A stretch of 64,000 nucleotides of DNA from Chrysophaeum taylorii (GCA_029834535.1 JAQMWT010000330.1:434001-498000); one strand, 5' to 3'. Shown: positions 42,445-52,583, numbered from the stretch's first letter. Numbers and translations are program-made. The notes: generated by a model from the letters alone, not told the origin.

Positions 42445-43045
42445 GATCAACCCTAGACTTTCTAACCAGCATCGAGCAGCGCGCCGACTCTTCTTTTTTT
42501 GCGAGATGGGTTTGTTTGTGTCGCGAGTTTTTTTTTCTTTTCCATATGCGTATCACTGTTTCTCTGTGACTTATCATCTCAAGTATGATCGGATCTCGAC
42601 GACAGATCTCCGGCGTGGACGAAATTGGACATCTTATCATCTTTCATTCCGCCGGAGAGCTGCCTGCTTCTAGATATAAAGTACCACCGCCGCCGCGAGC
42701 AGCCGTTGCCCTTCTTTTTCGCTCCGGCCGGCGTTGGGTGGTCGCGCATTGATTTCCTCTGATAGTAGTGTAGTTCACTTGTCTGTTGCTCGCTCGCTCG
42801 CTCGCTCGCTCGCTCGCTCTGGTTCGGCATTCAACATTAAGCACAACGAGTTGAGGGATTCACGTGTGAACAAAAACAACAAGAACAAACAAAGGCCCGT
42901 AGCAACAACGCAGAGAGCGGCGAAATTACGTTCTTCTTCAAAAGTAGTTTCTGGGTTCGAATAACGTTCGCCTGAGCTACTTTTCGTTCTCGTGATCATT
43001 CTTGGGAAGGAAGGAAGCGTTAGCATACACGAGAACTGACGTCAA
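42445..43045. other. intergenic, simple repeats
   Basis: This 600-base spacer contains T-runs and a (GCTC)n tetranucleotide repeat near 42789-42820. It is AT-richer than the genes. No gene is apparent. Confidence 0.5.
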
Positions 43046-44683
43046 ATGCAGGACGTGGTGATGTTAGCCGAAGAGGACGCGGAAATGGTGGAGCCCAAGG
43101 AGGAATTGGTTGCGGCGCCGCCCACGCCCCCCTCTGCCCTCACTCGCGCAGCCAAGTGACGCTCCAGCGGTGTCTAAACTAAAGTTTTTGCCTGCCTGGA
43201 CTGACGTTGTGTAGGTTGCTCGAGCTATTGATAGGACGCACGTGCGGGCGGCTTGCCGTGGTCGTATCGAGATGGCCGTACCGCACCATCTTGATCTCGG
43301 TGGTGGTGTGCCTCGTGATGTCGACGGGGTGGCTGAACCTCGACGACGAGGACCAAGTCGAGAAGTTGTACACCCCCCAGAACACTCGAGCTTTTTCCGA
43401 CAGAGATTGGGTCGAAGACCGGTTCGGCGACGCTCCTTCGATGTCCCAGGCGTATTTGAACCGCAAAGGCAAGAGGACCAATTTGCTCACGAAAGACGCG
43501 TTGTTGGAAGTGTTCGATCTCCACGAACTGGTGTTGAGCATCAGCAGCGAGGGAGGCTCGCGAGGATACGATTCTCGGTCGTGCGAACGCGTCTACTGGA
43601 ACGCCGAGGCCGTCTTGTGCCAGAAGCAGTCCGTGCTGGCGTTTTGGGACTATAACCGAACCTTGCTCGAGGAAGACGACAATATCACGGCCACCATTAA
43701 TCGCGGCGGCGACAAGGAGGACTGCTGTTCGCCGACCTCGAGGACGGTCTCGTTAGATTCGGTGGCCGGAAAGTTCCGGTACACTAACGGCGTCATCACG
43801 GGGGCGGGCGCGCTCCGGGTCGTGTATTATCTCGAAACGCACCTGAACCGCAAGAGTCGCTCAGATCCGCACGCGATGCGGTTGGAAAGAAAATTCCAGG
43901 ACCGCATCCGCGACCCCGAATGGACGTACTTCGAGAAACCGTTTCCTATCACGAACTGGGGCAACTCGGAAAATTCGCAGCGGAACTTCGACTACGACCG
44001 TGCCTTTATCAACGCGTCCATCGTCATCATCATTCTCTACGCGTTTTTCGCGCTGTACACGAGGGACAAAGACCGCTCGCGAGGCCAGCTCGGTCTCGGG
44101 GCGGTGCTGTGCGTCGTGCTCTCGACGGCCGCCGCCTTTGGTATTGCGATGGCGAGCGGTTTGACATTTTCCCCCTCGACGGGCGTCGCGATCTTTTTGG
44201 TGCTGGGGATCGGCCTCGACGACAGCTTTGTGATTTGCAGCGCGGTCGACGATCACCTCGCGGACCACGACCGCGCGCGTTCTCCGCTAGAGAACGACGC
44301 GAGGGACGTTATGGAAAAGGGAAAGACGGTCGAGGAGGTCACCGCGCGTCGCATCGTCCACACCCTCGCGTCCTCGGGGCCCTCGATCACGGTCACGTCG
44401 TTGACCGACACGGCCGCCTTTGTCGCGGGATCGTTCACCGAAACCCCCGACGTGTCGAACTTCAACCGCTTTTGCGCCATCTCGGTCCTCGTCGACTTCG
44501 CGATGCAGCTCACCTTCTTCGTGGCCTTATTCACGCTCGACCAGCGCAGACGCCTACGCGTCAAGATCGAGCAACTCAAAAAAGAAGAAGAAGAAGAAGA
44601 AGAAGAAGCCGAGCGGCAGCGGCGGCTCGCTCGGTGCTGTTTCCGCGAGAAACGCGTGCGCGACGAAGAGGAGCCCGCCGTGC

Positions 44684-44715
<32 letters not shown>

Positions 44716-46147
44716 AAGGACGACGAAACGCCGCCGCAAGTCGTCGCGGTGCCGACCACCAACAAGGATGATGATGACGACGAGGACGACGACGACGACC
44801 ACCGCGAGGTACCCCGCGGTGCGAGGATGCACGCCGATCCCGCGCACCACTTCTGGGGCGTCACCTACGCCAACGCGCTGCTGTCGCCTCTCGGGAAGGC
44901 GCTCGTGTTGGCGAGCATGGTGACCATATTGACGCTCGCCGGCATCGGCGTCTCGCAGTTAGACATGGATATCGAAGACGCGTGGACCGTCGTCGGCGGC
45001 GTCGAAGAGAAGGCCCTCAATTTCCAGAAAAAGCATTTCGGCTCGGCGACGGACTGGGTGGGAGTCTACACGAAGCGAACGGACTACTTTGCGAATCGCG
45101 ACGCGTTCTACGACGTTTTGGCCAAGTACGACGATTTGAATTTCGTCGCGGGGGATTCGGCCTCGACGAGCTGGTACGCGGCCTACGACGCGTGGCTGTC
45201 GGACTCGGGTATCACTAATTTGAACCAGAACGACTGGGAATCGAATCTCCGGCTCTACCTCAACACGACGGACGGCCTCGCGTACGCCGACAAGATCGTC
45301 TTTGACGACCGAGGCGCCGTCGTCGCCACCGAGATCGACACGTATTGGAAAAGCGACGGAAACGAGGGAGGCGACGGGACGCGCCGCATGCGCAAGGCGC
45401 GCGAGGAAGTCCGCGGGACGGACGTGGGTACCGTCATCGTGAGTCGAGAATACGTAAACTCCGCGAACGTACAGAATAGGTCTATAACAATGGGTTCATC
45501 TGGAACGAGTCCTTCGCCATCATCCTGCGGACGACGGTCTTCGCGATGTCGATCGCATGCATCGTCGTCTTCGTCATCCTCGTGCTGCTGCTCGGAGACG
45601 TCTTGGCCGCCCTCATCGTGTCGTGCTTCGTCGGCTTCGTGTGTGTCAGCACGCTCGGTACGCGCCTATTCTTCTCCTGCTGCTCAAACTTACGATGTTT
45701 TTTTAACCTTCCTTTCTTCCTTCCTTCCTTCCTCAGGCGCTGTCTACTGGTACAACGATGCCGTGAGTGTTGCGAGCGCTTTTTTTTTGTTCTGACTTTG
45801 GCTCTCAGGTTAACTATATCACGTCCTTCTTCATCGTCATCGCCGTCGGCCTCTCCGCCGACGCTCCTGCCCACATTATGCACGCCTTCCTCGAGTCGCG
45901 CCGGCCCACGCGCCAGGGCCGCGCGTGCCACGCCCTCGAGACCCTCGGGCCGAGCGTCTTCAAGGGTGGCTTCTCGACCATCCTGGGGATTGCAATCACG
46001 GGTGCGTGCGTTACCTACGTCTTCAGGACCTTCTTCAACTATCTCATGACCATCCTCATCCTGGCACTGTACAGCGGCCTCTGCCTTATGCCGGTCATCT
46101 GCTCCCTCGTGGGCCCAATGCCTACCCACGACATCCACCTGTCGTAA
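43046..46147 (+). CDS. Patched/NPC1-type RND transporter with sterol-sensing-like domain
   Basis: Exons 43046-43155, 43215-45438, 45480-45657, 45737-45762 and 45809-46147 encode 958 residues. The family moves sterols or other lipids across membranes using ion gradients. There is a short cytosolic N-terminus, TM1 (YRTILISVVVCLVMSTGW), a lumenal domain, a five-helix block with GVAIFLVLGIGLDDSFVIC (GxxxDD motif), a long cytosolic insertion with Glu, Ala and Asp runs (about 44580-44820), TM7, a second lumenal domain and the final helices with VNYITSFFIVIAVGLSADAP and GPSVFKGGFSTILGIAI. The splice choices restore this continuous sequence. The N-terminal exon (MQDVVMLAEEDAEM) is inferred from frame and splice sites. 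Confidence 0.85.
43156..43214 (+). other. Patched gene intron 1 (59 bases)
   Basis: Donor GCCAA|GTGACG, acceptor TTGTGTAG|GTTGCT. Splicing joins ...TRAAK to LLELLIG and supplies the only plausible ATG start. Confidence 0.7.
45439..45479 (+). other. Patched gene intron 2 (41 bases, alternative 26)
   Basis: Donor GTCATC|GTGAGT and acceptor ACAGAATAG|GTCTAT keep the frame into YNNGFIWNESFAI. A 26-base alternative from TAC|GTAAAC (45454) to the same acceptor also keeps the frame. Confidence 0.7.
45658..45736 (+). other. Patched gene intron 3 (79 bases)
   Basis: Donor CTCG|GTACGC and acceptor TTCCTCAG|GCGCTG, with a long pyrimidine tract of TTCC repeats. Splicing gives VSTLGAVYWYNDA. Confidence 0.85.
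45763..45808 (+). other. Patched gene intron 4 (46 bases)
   Basis: Donor GATGCC|GTGAGT and acceptor GCTCTCAG|GTTAAC. It leaves a 26-base micro-exon (45737-45762) encoding AVYWYNDA. Confidence 0.85.
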
Positions 46148-46268
46148 CTAACAATAATAAGACCGTTAATTAATTACCTCAACAACAACGGATACGACGT
46201 AATAAGGCCGTTAATTGACTCAACAACGGATACTTTAATAAGTGTTTAGGGTCTTAGGGACCAGACGC

Positions 46269-47075
46269 ATGCTGCGCGTCGCAGCAATAAATTTTCGCGT
46301 GTCCGCGGACAGGCACGACAACCTGCGGCGTGCGGGAAATCTCATCGAAGAGGCCGCGAGGCAGGGCGTGCAGTTCGCCGCGCTGCCGGAGTGCTTCGTC
46401 GGGAAGTACGGGGTCTCGAACTTCGCCGGGCATGCCGAGAAGCTCGGAGAGGAAGGCAGCGGGTCGGCGATGCTCGCGCAGGCCGCAGCCCGCACGGGCA
46501 TCACGGTCGCGGGCGGCATCATCGAGAATGCCGAGCATGACAAACTTTACAACTCGATCGTTTCGTACGGGCCGCGTGGCCACGTCGCGACCTATCGGAA
46601 GCGACACCTCTCGCGGGTCCTCGGGATCACGTCGGAGAGCGACGTGCTGACGGCGGGCGACGAGCACGTCGTGGCCGCCGTCGAGACCTTGGAGATCGGG
46701 ATGGCGTGCTGCTTCGATCTCCGGTTCCGGGACTTTTTGAGCGGCTACGACTTTGTTGACATTCTTTGCGCCCCCTCGGCTTTTTTGGAGGTGACTGGCC
46801 GCGACCACTGGGAGCTCCTGGCGCGGCGCGCGGCGCTCGATGGCCAGTGTTACGTCGTCGCCCCCAACGTCGCTTACGACGACGCGGACGAGGTCCCCCT
46901 CCACGGATGCAGCATCGTCGCCGATCCCTGGGGCCGCGTCCTCGCGAAGACCGCCCCCGACCAGGACGCCCTCGCCATCGCCGACGTCGACCGGGCTTTC
47001 ATATCCGAGACGCGGTCAAAACTCCCCCTCGAGACTTGTCGAAACTCGGTCGTTCTATGCCAGTCTAGTAATTGA
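46269..47075 (+). CDS. nitrilase-superfamily carbon-nitrogen hydrolase (Nit/omega-amidase type)
   Basis: A 268-residue protein with the Glu-Lys-Cys catalytic triad: Glu41 in FAALPECF, Lys111 in ATYRKRHL and Cys148 in GMACCFDLRF. Such enzymes hydrolyse amides, for example omega-amidase on 2-oxoglutaramate or Nit1 on deaminated glutathione; the substrate cannot be chosen from the sequence. RDHWELLARRAALDGQCYVV and GCSIVADPWGRVLA are family blocks. The start is the ATG at 46269, because the frame extends upstream only from GTG. Its stop is 60 bases before the next start on the same strand. Confidence 0.86.
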   Translation: MLRVAAINFRVSADRHDNLRRAGNLIEEAARQGVQFAALPECFVGKYGVSNFAGHAEKLGEEGSGSAMLAQAAARTGITVAGGIIENAEHDKLYNSIVSYGPRGHVATYRKRHLSRVLGITSESDVLTAGDEHVVAAVETLEIGMACCFDLRFRDFLSGYDFVDILCAPSAFLEVTGRDHWELLARRAALDGQCYVVAPNVAYDDADEVPLHGCSIVADPWGRVLAKTAPDQDALAIADVDRAFISETRSKLPLETCRNSVVLCQSSN

Positions 47076-47135
47076 AAATAAAGTTCGTTAGTGACGTCGA
47101 CATGCACCGAAGTGCATAGGAAGGGAAAGTTGAGT

Positions 47136-48281
47136 ATGTTGTCGTCGAGGGTCCCGACGGTAGTGACCGGCCGGGAGCTCGTCGCGTTGCCGGGCGTGAC
47201 GTGGCGGTGGGTGCTCCACGACGTGTCGACCGACAAGAAGAACGTTGGTGAAGTCGAGGAGTCCCCGAATTTCTCGTGGCGGGGGTACGACATGCGGATC
47301 TGCTTGTACCCCGCCGGCCACGCCCCTTCGACAGCCGAATTCTGCGGGCTCTTCTTCGACATTCGCGGCGGCGTCGACCACGCCAAGTTCAAGGGCGAGC
47401 TCTCGCTGCTCTCCCAGGGAGCGAAGAAGGTCGCCCAGCGCCACAAAAACCAGCACCCGGTGCCGTCGCGACACGGCTGGTCTAAGTTCTGCACTCGCGA
47501 CTCCCTCGCCGCCGTCGTCCGCGAAGACCGATTGGTCATCGAAGCGACGGTCGTCTTCTACGAGCCAGCCCCCCCCTCCTGGACCCCGCGCTCGACGCTT
47601 GGCAGCGACCTGAGGCGACTCCTCGCGACGGGCGACGGCGCCGACGCCGCCTTCCGCGTCGGCTGTTGCCACTTCCGCGCCCACCGCTGGCTGCTGACCG
47701 TCCGCGCCCCCTCTCTCGCGGCCCTCGTCGACGACGCGGACATCGTTCCCCTCGATGGGGTCGACCCCAACGTCTTCCAGAAGGTCCTCGACTTTGTCTA
47801 CTCCGACGCCGTCGACCGCGCCGCCCTCGCCGCCACCCCCCGCGCCTTCCTCCGCGTCGCAAACCTCTGCGGCGTCGTTCGCCTCAAGCAGCTCGCCGAG
47901 CTCGACCTCGCCAACACCCTTTCCGTTTCGAACGCCGCCGACCTCCTTCTTCTCGCCGATGCCACCGACTGCGCCCACCTCTTCGAACTCGCCTGCGACA
48001 TTGTCGTCGCTAATCTCAAGGACGTCATACACACCTCGGGATGGACCCACCTCCGCGAAGCCCCAAAGCTCCTCGCCCACATCCTCGAGCGCGCCGCCGG
48101 CGACGACGCCCGCCCCGCCAAGCGCCGCCGCGTCAACGACCTCCGGGCGGAGTGCGAGCGCCGTGGCCTCGACACCGACGGCGCGCGCGACCTCCTCGTG
48201 CTTCGTCTTCAGGATCACCACCACTCCGCCCCCGTCTGTACCCCCTCACCCTCGGGAGAGCTTGTCTACTCCGCAGTCTAA
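47136..48281 (+). CDS. MATH-BTB-SAP protein
   Basis: A 381-residue protein. Residues about 10-150 resemble a MATH domain (FSWRGYDMRICLYPAGH, SKFCTRDSLAAVVREDRLVI, ATVVFYEP). Residues about 155-260 are a BTB/POZ domain: DAAFRVGCCHFRAHRWLLTV, PLDGVDPNVFQKVLDFVYSD. A BACK-like helical part follows. Residues about 340-372 match a SAP motif (RVNDLRAECERRGLDTDGAR), a DNA/RNA-binding helix pair, preceded by a KRRR nuclear-localisation-like string. MATH-BTB proteins are adaptors of CUL3 ubiquitin ligases; the SAP motif suggests a chromatin or nuclear role (inference). Confidence 0.78.
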   Translation: MLSSRVPTVVTGRELVALPGVTWRWVLHDVSTDKKNVGEVEESPNFSWRGYDMRICLYPAGHAPSTAEFCGLFFDIRGGVDHAKFKGELSLLSQGAKKVAQRHKNQHPVPSRHGWSKFCTRDSLAAVVREDRLVIEATVVFYEPAPPSWTPRSTLGSDLRRLLATGDGADAAFRVGCCHFRAHRWLLTVRAPSLAALVDDADIVPLDGVDPNVFQKVLDFVYSDAVDRAALAATPRAFLRVANLCGVVRLKQLAELDLANTLSVSNAADLLLLADATDCAHLFELACDIVVANLKDVIHTSGWTHLREAPKLLAHILERAAGDDARPAKRRRVNDLRAECERRGLDTDGARDLLVLRLQDHHHSAPVCTPSPSGELVYSAV

Positions 48282-48415
48282 TCATATGGCCATATCAAGA
48301 GGCTGTATTGCGCTCCTTTTTCGAATCGACTTTTTTCTTTGTCTCCTGTTTTGGTGGGGCCCTAGCGGGTTGGGTCAAATCAAATCAGTGTCTTTTTAAT
48401 TGGGCAACTAAATTA
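48282..48415. other. short intergenic
   Basis: Spacer between the MATH-BTB-SAP gene and the dispersed repeat. No feature seen. Confidence 0.4.
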
Positions 48416-48777
48416 ACTAACTTCAGACCTCCCCCGAGCATGGGAGCCAGGCCGGACCGGCAGGAGCCGGTACGGGATCACAGAGGAAAATCACGCAGTT
48501 GGGGCAGAGGCGAGGGACGAGGACGGACTTGTTGATGGTGGACCGCCACTGCGCGCGGTCTTGTGCGAGGTCGTGCAAAAGCGAGGTCGTGCAAAAGCGT
48601 CGCAGGCCGCGGACGTGTTGGTCCACGAACAATCGACCTGTCCGTCGCGTTCTGCCCAACCGAGCGAACCCCATCCCAGCGCGGACTTTCCGGGTGGTAA
48701 CCGGCCAGCCCGGGAGGCGAGCAGGCACCGTCTCACTCCGGGACGGCCGGGGCCGCCGCAGGGAGGCGCCGTCCTCC
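48416..48777 (-). repeat. dispersed repeat, copy B (inverted)
   Basis: Nearly identical to 2089-2450 in opposite orientation. It contains a perfect 16-base tandem duplication GAGGTCGTGCAAAAGC at 48567-48598 that copy A lacks. Read on the minus strand it ends LAQDRAQWRSTINK and a Cys/Pro-rich tail before TGA. It lacks about 11 bases near its 5' end compared with copy A. Confidence 0.8.
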
Positions 48778-49405
48778 ATCGCAACCAACGGTTAGCGATC
48801 GCAGGGTTACCAACAGAACCCCATTTCGATGTACCGCGACTTTTCTTCGGAATTTTAAAGAAAAGAAATGATATATCCGCGTTCTTATTCCTCGAGATAA
48901 TGCACTTGCTGCTACCCCGGTCTACGTGTGTGGTCGACCGACCTCCACGGGCGCGCACGATCCTCTTCGCCTTGTGAGCCGCACCAGTCCAATCGTGCTC
49001 ACGAAGACCAATGCACGCTCTTCAAGAAAAGACAGCGTGTTTGCCGTGGCCCGCAGTAATCCAACCTCTGTCTGCGCCCCTCTCTTTCATTTGACTTCCC
49101 TTCCGCGTCCCCACCTTGCTCTTTGCGCCTGCCAATCTTCTTTTCTCTTTCTCTGCGATCATCCGTTCTGGCCCTTTGAGCCCGGGAGATGGTAATCTGA
49201 TCATGCGTACGACAAGTAGGTAGGGCTAATCCTCTCTTCGACTGCCCCGCGGCTCGGCGATGACCCCAGCTAGGCCTCGGGATACCTCCGCTTTCCAGGC
49301 ATCACCCACTTCTCCGCACAAACCTGCGTGTTGCCGTTCGCACACCCCCGCGGTCGATACCCGTTAGAAATCCTGGTCTCCCTCCATCGCCTGTGTAAAG
49401 CGGTA
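48778..49405. other. intergenic, no gene seen
   Basis: More than 600 bases of balanced composition with only short open frames. It must contain the promoter of the deaminase gene. Confidence 0.45.
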
Positions 49406-49906
49406 ATGGTGTGGATGGACCGCGCCCTTGAGCTCGCCGCTTGTGCTCTCGAGGCGGGCGAGGTTCCGGTAGGATGCGTGTTCGTGTGCGACGGGGCAGA
49501 GGTCGCCTGCGGCGCCAACGAGACCAACGTGTCGATGAATCCTACGCGGCACGCAGAGCTCGTCGCCGTCGCCAACACCGATTTCACCGACTGGCCGCGC
49601 GCAGACCTCTACGTCACGTGTGAACCTTGCATCATGTGCGCGGCCGCCATGGCGCATCTTGGCGTCCGCCGCGTCCACTTCGGCTGCCGCAACGACAAGT
49701 TTGGGGGCTGCGGGAGCATCCTCTCCTTGCACGACGGCGCCTTCGACATCATCGAGGGCGAGGGAAAGGACCAGGCAATCACGCTCTTTCGCCGATTCTA
49801 CCAGAGACACAACGACCGCACCGTCGACACACCCCTTGCCAAGCGTCGCTTTCGACACGACCCTCCGCTCGTCGATGCTGGCGAGTCCGACGACGAAGAC
49901 GCCTGA
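49406..49906 (+). CDS. ADAT2: tRNA-specific adenosine deaminase 2 (TadA/ADAT2)
   Basis: A 166-residue zinc deaminase that converts wobble adenosine 34 to inosine in tRNAs; in eukaryotes it works with ADAT3. Active site: His49 and Glu51 in PTRHAELVAV, then Cys75 and Cys78 in VTCEPCIMCAAAM. The N-terminal MDRALELAACALEAGEVPVG is typical. The ATG at 49406 gives the standard family start; the upstream frame opens from a non-ATG codon. The C-terminal 25 residues are acidic and extra to bacterial TadA. Confidence 0.9.
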   Translation: MVWMDRALELAACALEAGEVPVGCVFVCDGAEVACGANETNVSMNPTRHAELVAVANTDFTDWPRADLYVTCEPCIMCAAAMAHLGVRRVHFGCRNDKFGGCGSILSLHDGAFDIIEGEGKDQAITLFRRFYQRHNDRTVDTPLAKRRFRHDPPLVDAGESDDEDA

Positions 49907-50607
49907 AGACGTGTCGGATTGAGGAGGCACCTAACTTGCGTATCATGAACTGGATCCCAGGACGTGCCTTGGCATCGTGGCCAGTCTGATCGTAGGTGGC
50001 GGTGAGGCGTTCCCCTGATGGGCAGCGAGGACATCGACGGTCTAGTGTTGGGCTTTTTTTGAATCGAACGAACGTGGTACCGCCAAAAAATCTGCGGAGC
50101 GCCCGAGGTTTTTTTGAGCCGCACGCAACTTAACTGGGACGAGGCGCAGCAGCAACAGGGGGTAGAAGAGACGGGGGCACAAAAGGGACCACCCGTGGTG
50201 AGGCAGCGTGTGGAAGAAGAAGAAGAAGAAGAAGAAGAAGAAGAAGAAGAAGAAGATTGGACGTTGTTGGGCTTGGTCGTGCACGGTGCTCGCCTGCTAG
50301 GTAATCATCGCCATATTATCCCGAGTTCCGACGGGGGCTCTGACCAGGCGGCGCAGGACCGTGAGCTCGAGCGTCCACCAAGAGCGGTCGCGACGCCGAT
50401 GCAAGCGCGGAGGCGCGTCCGCTGGGAAAAGAAAGATCGTGGTGGTCGCGGGTGTCGACTTATTCTAGGTGTCGACCCTGCGGCGGCAATCATAATATAT
50501 CTCGGCGGAAGAAGATAGATGGGCCGCAAAAACGAATGAAACCCAACGTCACCTTATTAGCTTTTTGTATTGACAGCATAGGATACTCGGAAAGATACAC
50601 ACAGGTT
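49907..50607. other. intergenic, GAA repeat
   Basis: A (GAA)n run at 50214-50257 dominates and creates a poly-Glu frame on one strand and poly-Phe on the other, neither convincing. No gene is seen in these 700 bases. Confidence 0.5.
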
Positions 50608-50988
50608 CTAGAAGTGTTCCTTATTGTTGGGTGACGTTCCATGCACCTTGTTGTTGGCATGATGGACTCGAGAAAGCTGGGGATGCGGGTGGCGTTTTAG
50701 GAGAATGCTGGCTTCGTCGTCCTTGAGGGACTTGGGATTGAGGTTGGACTCGGCGTATTCGATGGCTTTGAAAAAAGCCAAGACGGCGTTCGCGACGACT
50801 ACAACCGTCACACCCACGAAAAGGAGCAAAATGGCCTGGAGTATCGTCGAGGGTTCGGCGAGGCCAGGACAGCGCTCGTCGAGCTCCGGGTCGGCGTCGT
50901 CGTCATGTTTCTCGTCCTCTTTCTCCGCCCGGCCGTAAGTCATCGTCGTTGTCGGTACGTTCTCAAGCTGCTGCTTCTTCTTCTTCAT
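50608..50988 (-). CDS. small single-pass membrane protein, unknown
   Basis: A 126-residue protein with an acidic N-terminal half, one long hydrophobic helix (AILLLFVGVTVVVVANAVLAF, about residues 52-73) and a basic His/Asn-rich C-terminus. Start is the ATG at 50988 (MKKKKQQLENV) or the in-frame ATG at about 50943 (MTYGRAEKED). No family is recognised. It is divergent from mevalonate kinase, 106 bases between starts. Confidence 0.5.
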   Translation of the reverse strand: MKKKKQQLENVPTTTMTYGRAEKEDEKHDDDADPELDERCPGLAEPSTILQAILLLFVGVTVVVVANAVLAFFKAIEYAESNLNPKSLKDDEASILLKRHPHPQLSRVHHANNKVHGTSPNNKEHF

Positions 50989-51094
50989 AATTTGAATGTT
51001 TCTATGTGTGCCACGTGTACGGAAGATTCTGTCCCAATGCTGGTGGGTACCACAACAAAAGGAGAGAGGGTAACGATGTCATCTTCGAGTTGAG

Positions 51095-52580
51095 ATGACG
51101 ATCATCGCCTCTGCTCCGGGGAAGGTGATCCTGTTTGGTGCGAGAAATCGTAGTTGCTTCGCGCCAGGCGTGTCGTAGGCGAGCACGCCGTGGTGCACGG
51201 ATCCCACGCCGTCGCGGCGGCGCTGAGCAGCCTCCGCGTGTTCGCGCGGTTGGAGCCGCGGTCGGACAATCGTGTGCGCATCGAGCTCCTAGATCTGGGC
51301 GTGTGGTGGGAGGACGAGACGAGTGCGCTCGGTATAACGCGGGCGCGGGGCGAGGCGCCGGAGCCGCCGCCGTCGTCTAAAAAGCCAAATGGTCGCGCGC
51401 TCGAGTTGGCGCGACGGCTCGAGGCGCCTCTGGTCGCCGTCGCTTATTTGTGCGCCGAGCTGTGCGACGCGGAGGGCGCGACCCTCGCGGTCAAGTCGGG
51501 AGGACTCCCGGCGGGCGCGGGGCTCGGGTCGTCGGCGGCCGTCGCCGTCGCGTGTGCCGCCGCGCTGTGCGTCGGCGCGACGGGCGCGCTCCGGAAGGAT
51601 GTCGCGAACGCTTGGGCGTTCGCCGCGGAGGTCGTGCAGCACGGCCGGCCCTCTGGCCTCGACAACGCTCTGAGCTGCTACGGCGGCGGGGTCGTCGCGG
51701 TCCGACGCGGGGCTGGCCTCGAGAGAAATACCCTCGAAATCCCCCCGCTCAAGCTCCTCATCACCAACACGCGCGTCGCGCGGAGTACCAAGGAGCTCGT
51801 GGCGAAGGTCGCCGCCGAGTTCGAGGCGGCCCCCGGCCCCGTCCGGCGTCTCTTCGACGCCATCGACACCATCGCCCTCGACTTTGCGAGCGCCTGCCGC
51901 GAGAACCGCGTGGCCACCCCGTTTGTCGCCCGCCTCGTCCGCCTAAACCACGCCCTCCTCCGCGCTCTCGGGGCCAGTCACCCGGCCCTCGAGGCCGTCG
52001 CCGATATGGCTACCGAGGCCGGGGCGCCGGCGACCAAGCTCACGGGCGCCGGCGGCGGCGGCTGCGCCATAACTCTGCTCCACGACGCGGAAGGGATCGA
52101 AATTGCCGACGATAAGGTGTGTCGCCGCGCAGCGCATCTAATACCCGCGGCTCGATGATACCGAAGAGCCCCGGATACGCGCGCTGCGAGACCGAGATCT
52201 GCGGATAAGAGCCTCCCGTTTCTTTTTGTTCCTTCGCGCGGAGGTCTTGAGGCCGCAGTACAGGTTCGTCGCCTCGTCCAGAAGCTGCGGCGCCGCGGCT
52301 TCGATTGCTACCAGACCGACCTCGGCGGTCCGGGCGTCCGCTGCTACGATGACGACGACGACGACGAGTGCGTTTTTAGGTGAATGAATGATTGATTGAT
52401 TGATTGAAAACACCACGCAGGCCGCCCGGCGCGACCCCGTTCGACGACGACGACGACGACAAGAAGAAGAACGGCTCCTCCCGGCCCCATTCCTCTTCCC
52501 TCGCGGTGATGGTGGCGGCGGTGGTCCTCCTCCTCTCTTTCGCCCTGCTTAAAAATAGAGCCGGCTCCGCCGCAAGATAA
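51095..52580 (+). CDS. MVK: mevalonate kinase, predicted C-terminally membrane-anchored
   Basis: Exons 51095-51137, 51179-52116, 52264-52379 and 52421-52580 encode 418 residues. The enzyme phosphorylates mevalonate in the cytosolic isoprenoid pathway. GHMP motifs: exon 1/2 APGKVILFGEHAVVHG, LPAGAGLGSSAAVAVA (ATP loop), GRPSGLDNAL, and KLTGAGGGGCAITLL. Exon 3 adds LRRRGFDCYQTDLGGPGV, which matches the usual end of eukaryotic MVK. Exon 4 adds an Asp/Lys-rich spacer and LAVMVAAVVLLLSFALLKN, a likely tail anchor. Without exon 4 the protein would end 2 codons after the exon 3 donor. Its stop lies 3 bases from the stop of the convergent SET gene. Confidence 0.88.
51138..51178 (+). other. MVK intron 1 (41 bases)
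   Basis: Donor CTGTTTG|GTGCGA, acceptor GTCGTAG|GCGAGC. Splicing creates ILFGEHAVVHG, the invariant MVK start. Confidence 0.92.
52117..52263 (+). other. MVK intron 2 (147 bases)
   Basis: Donor GATAAG|GTGTGT, acceptor CAGTACAG|GTTCGT. It joins IADDK to VRRLVQKLRRRGFDCYQ, restoring the MVK C-terminal block. It is the longest intron in the window. Confidence 0.75.
52380..52420 (+). other. MVK intron 3 (41 bases, candidate)
   Basis: Donor GTTTTTAG|GTGAAT, acceptor CACCACGCAG|GCCGCC, containing a TGAT repeat. Splicing bypasses the TGA at 52381-52383 and adds a 53-residue tail with a transmembrane helix. Confidence 0.6.
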
Positions 52581-52583
52581 AAA

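Noticed and set aside
40663-42450. 595-codon antisense open frame across the CNNM/CorC gene
   Set aside because: Asp/Gly/Val-rich antisense of a GC-rich gene, with no domain. The sense frame has signal peptide, DUF21 and CBS domains.
50214-50257. Poly-Glu or poly-Phe coding frames around the GAA repeat
   Set aside because: Created by a microsatellite; flanking residues show no conserved pattern.
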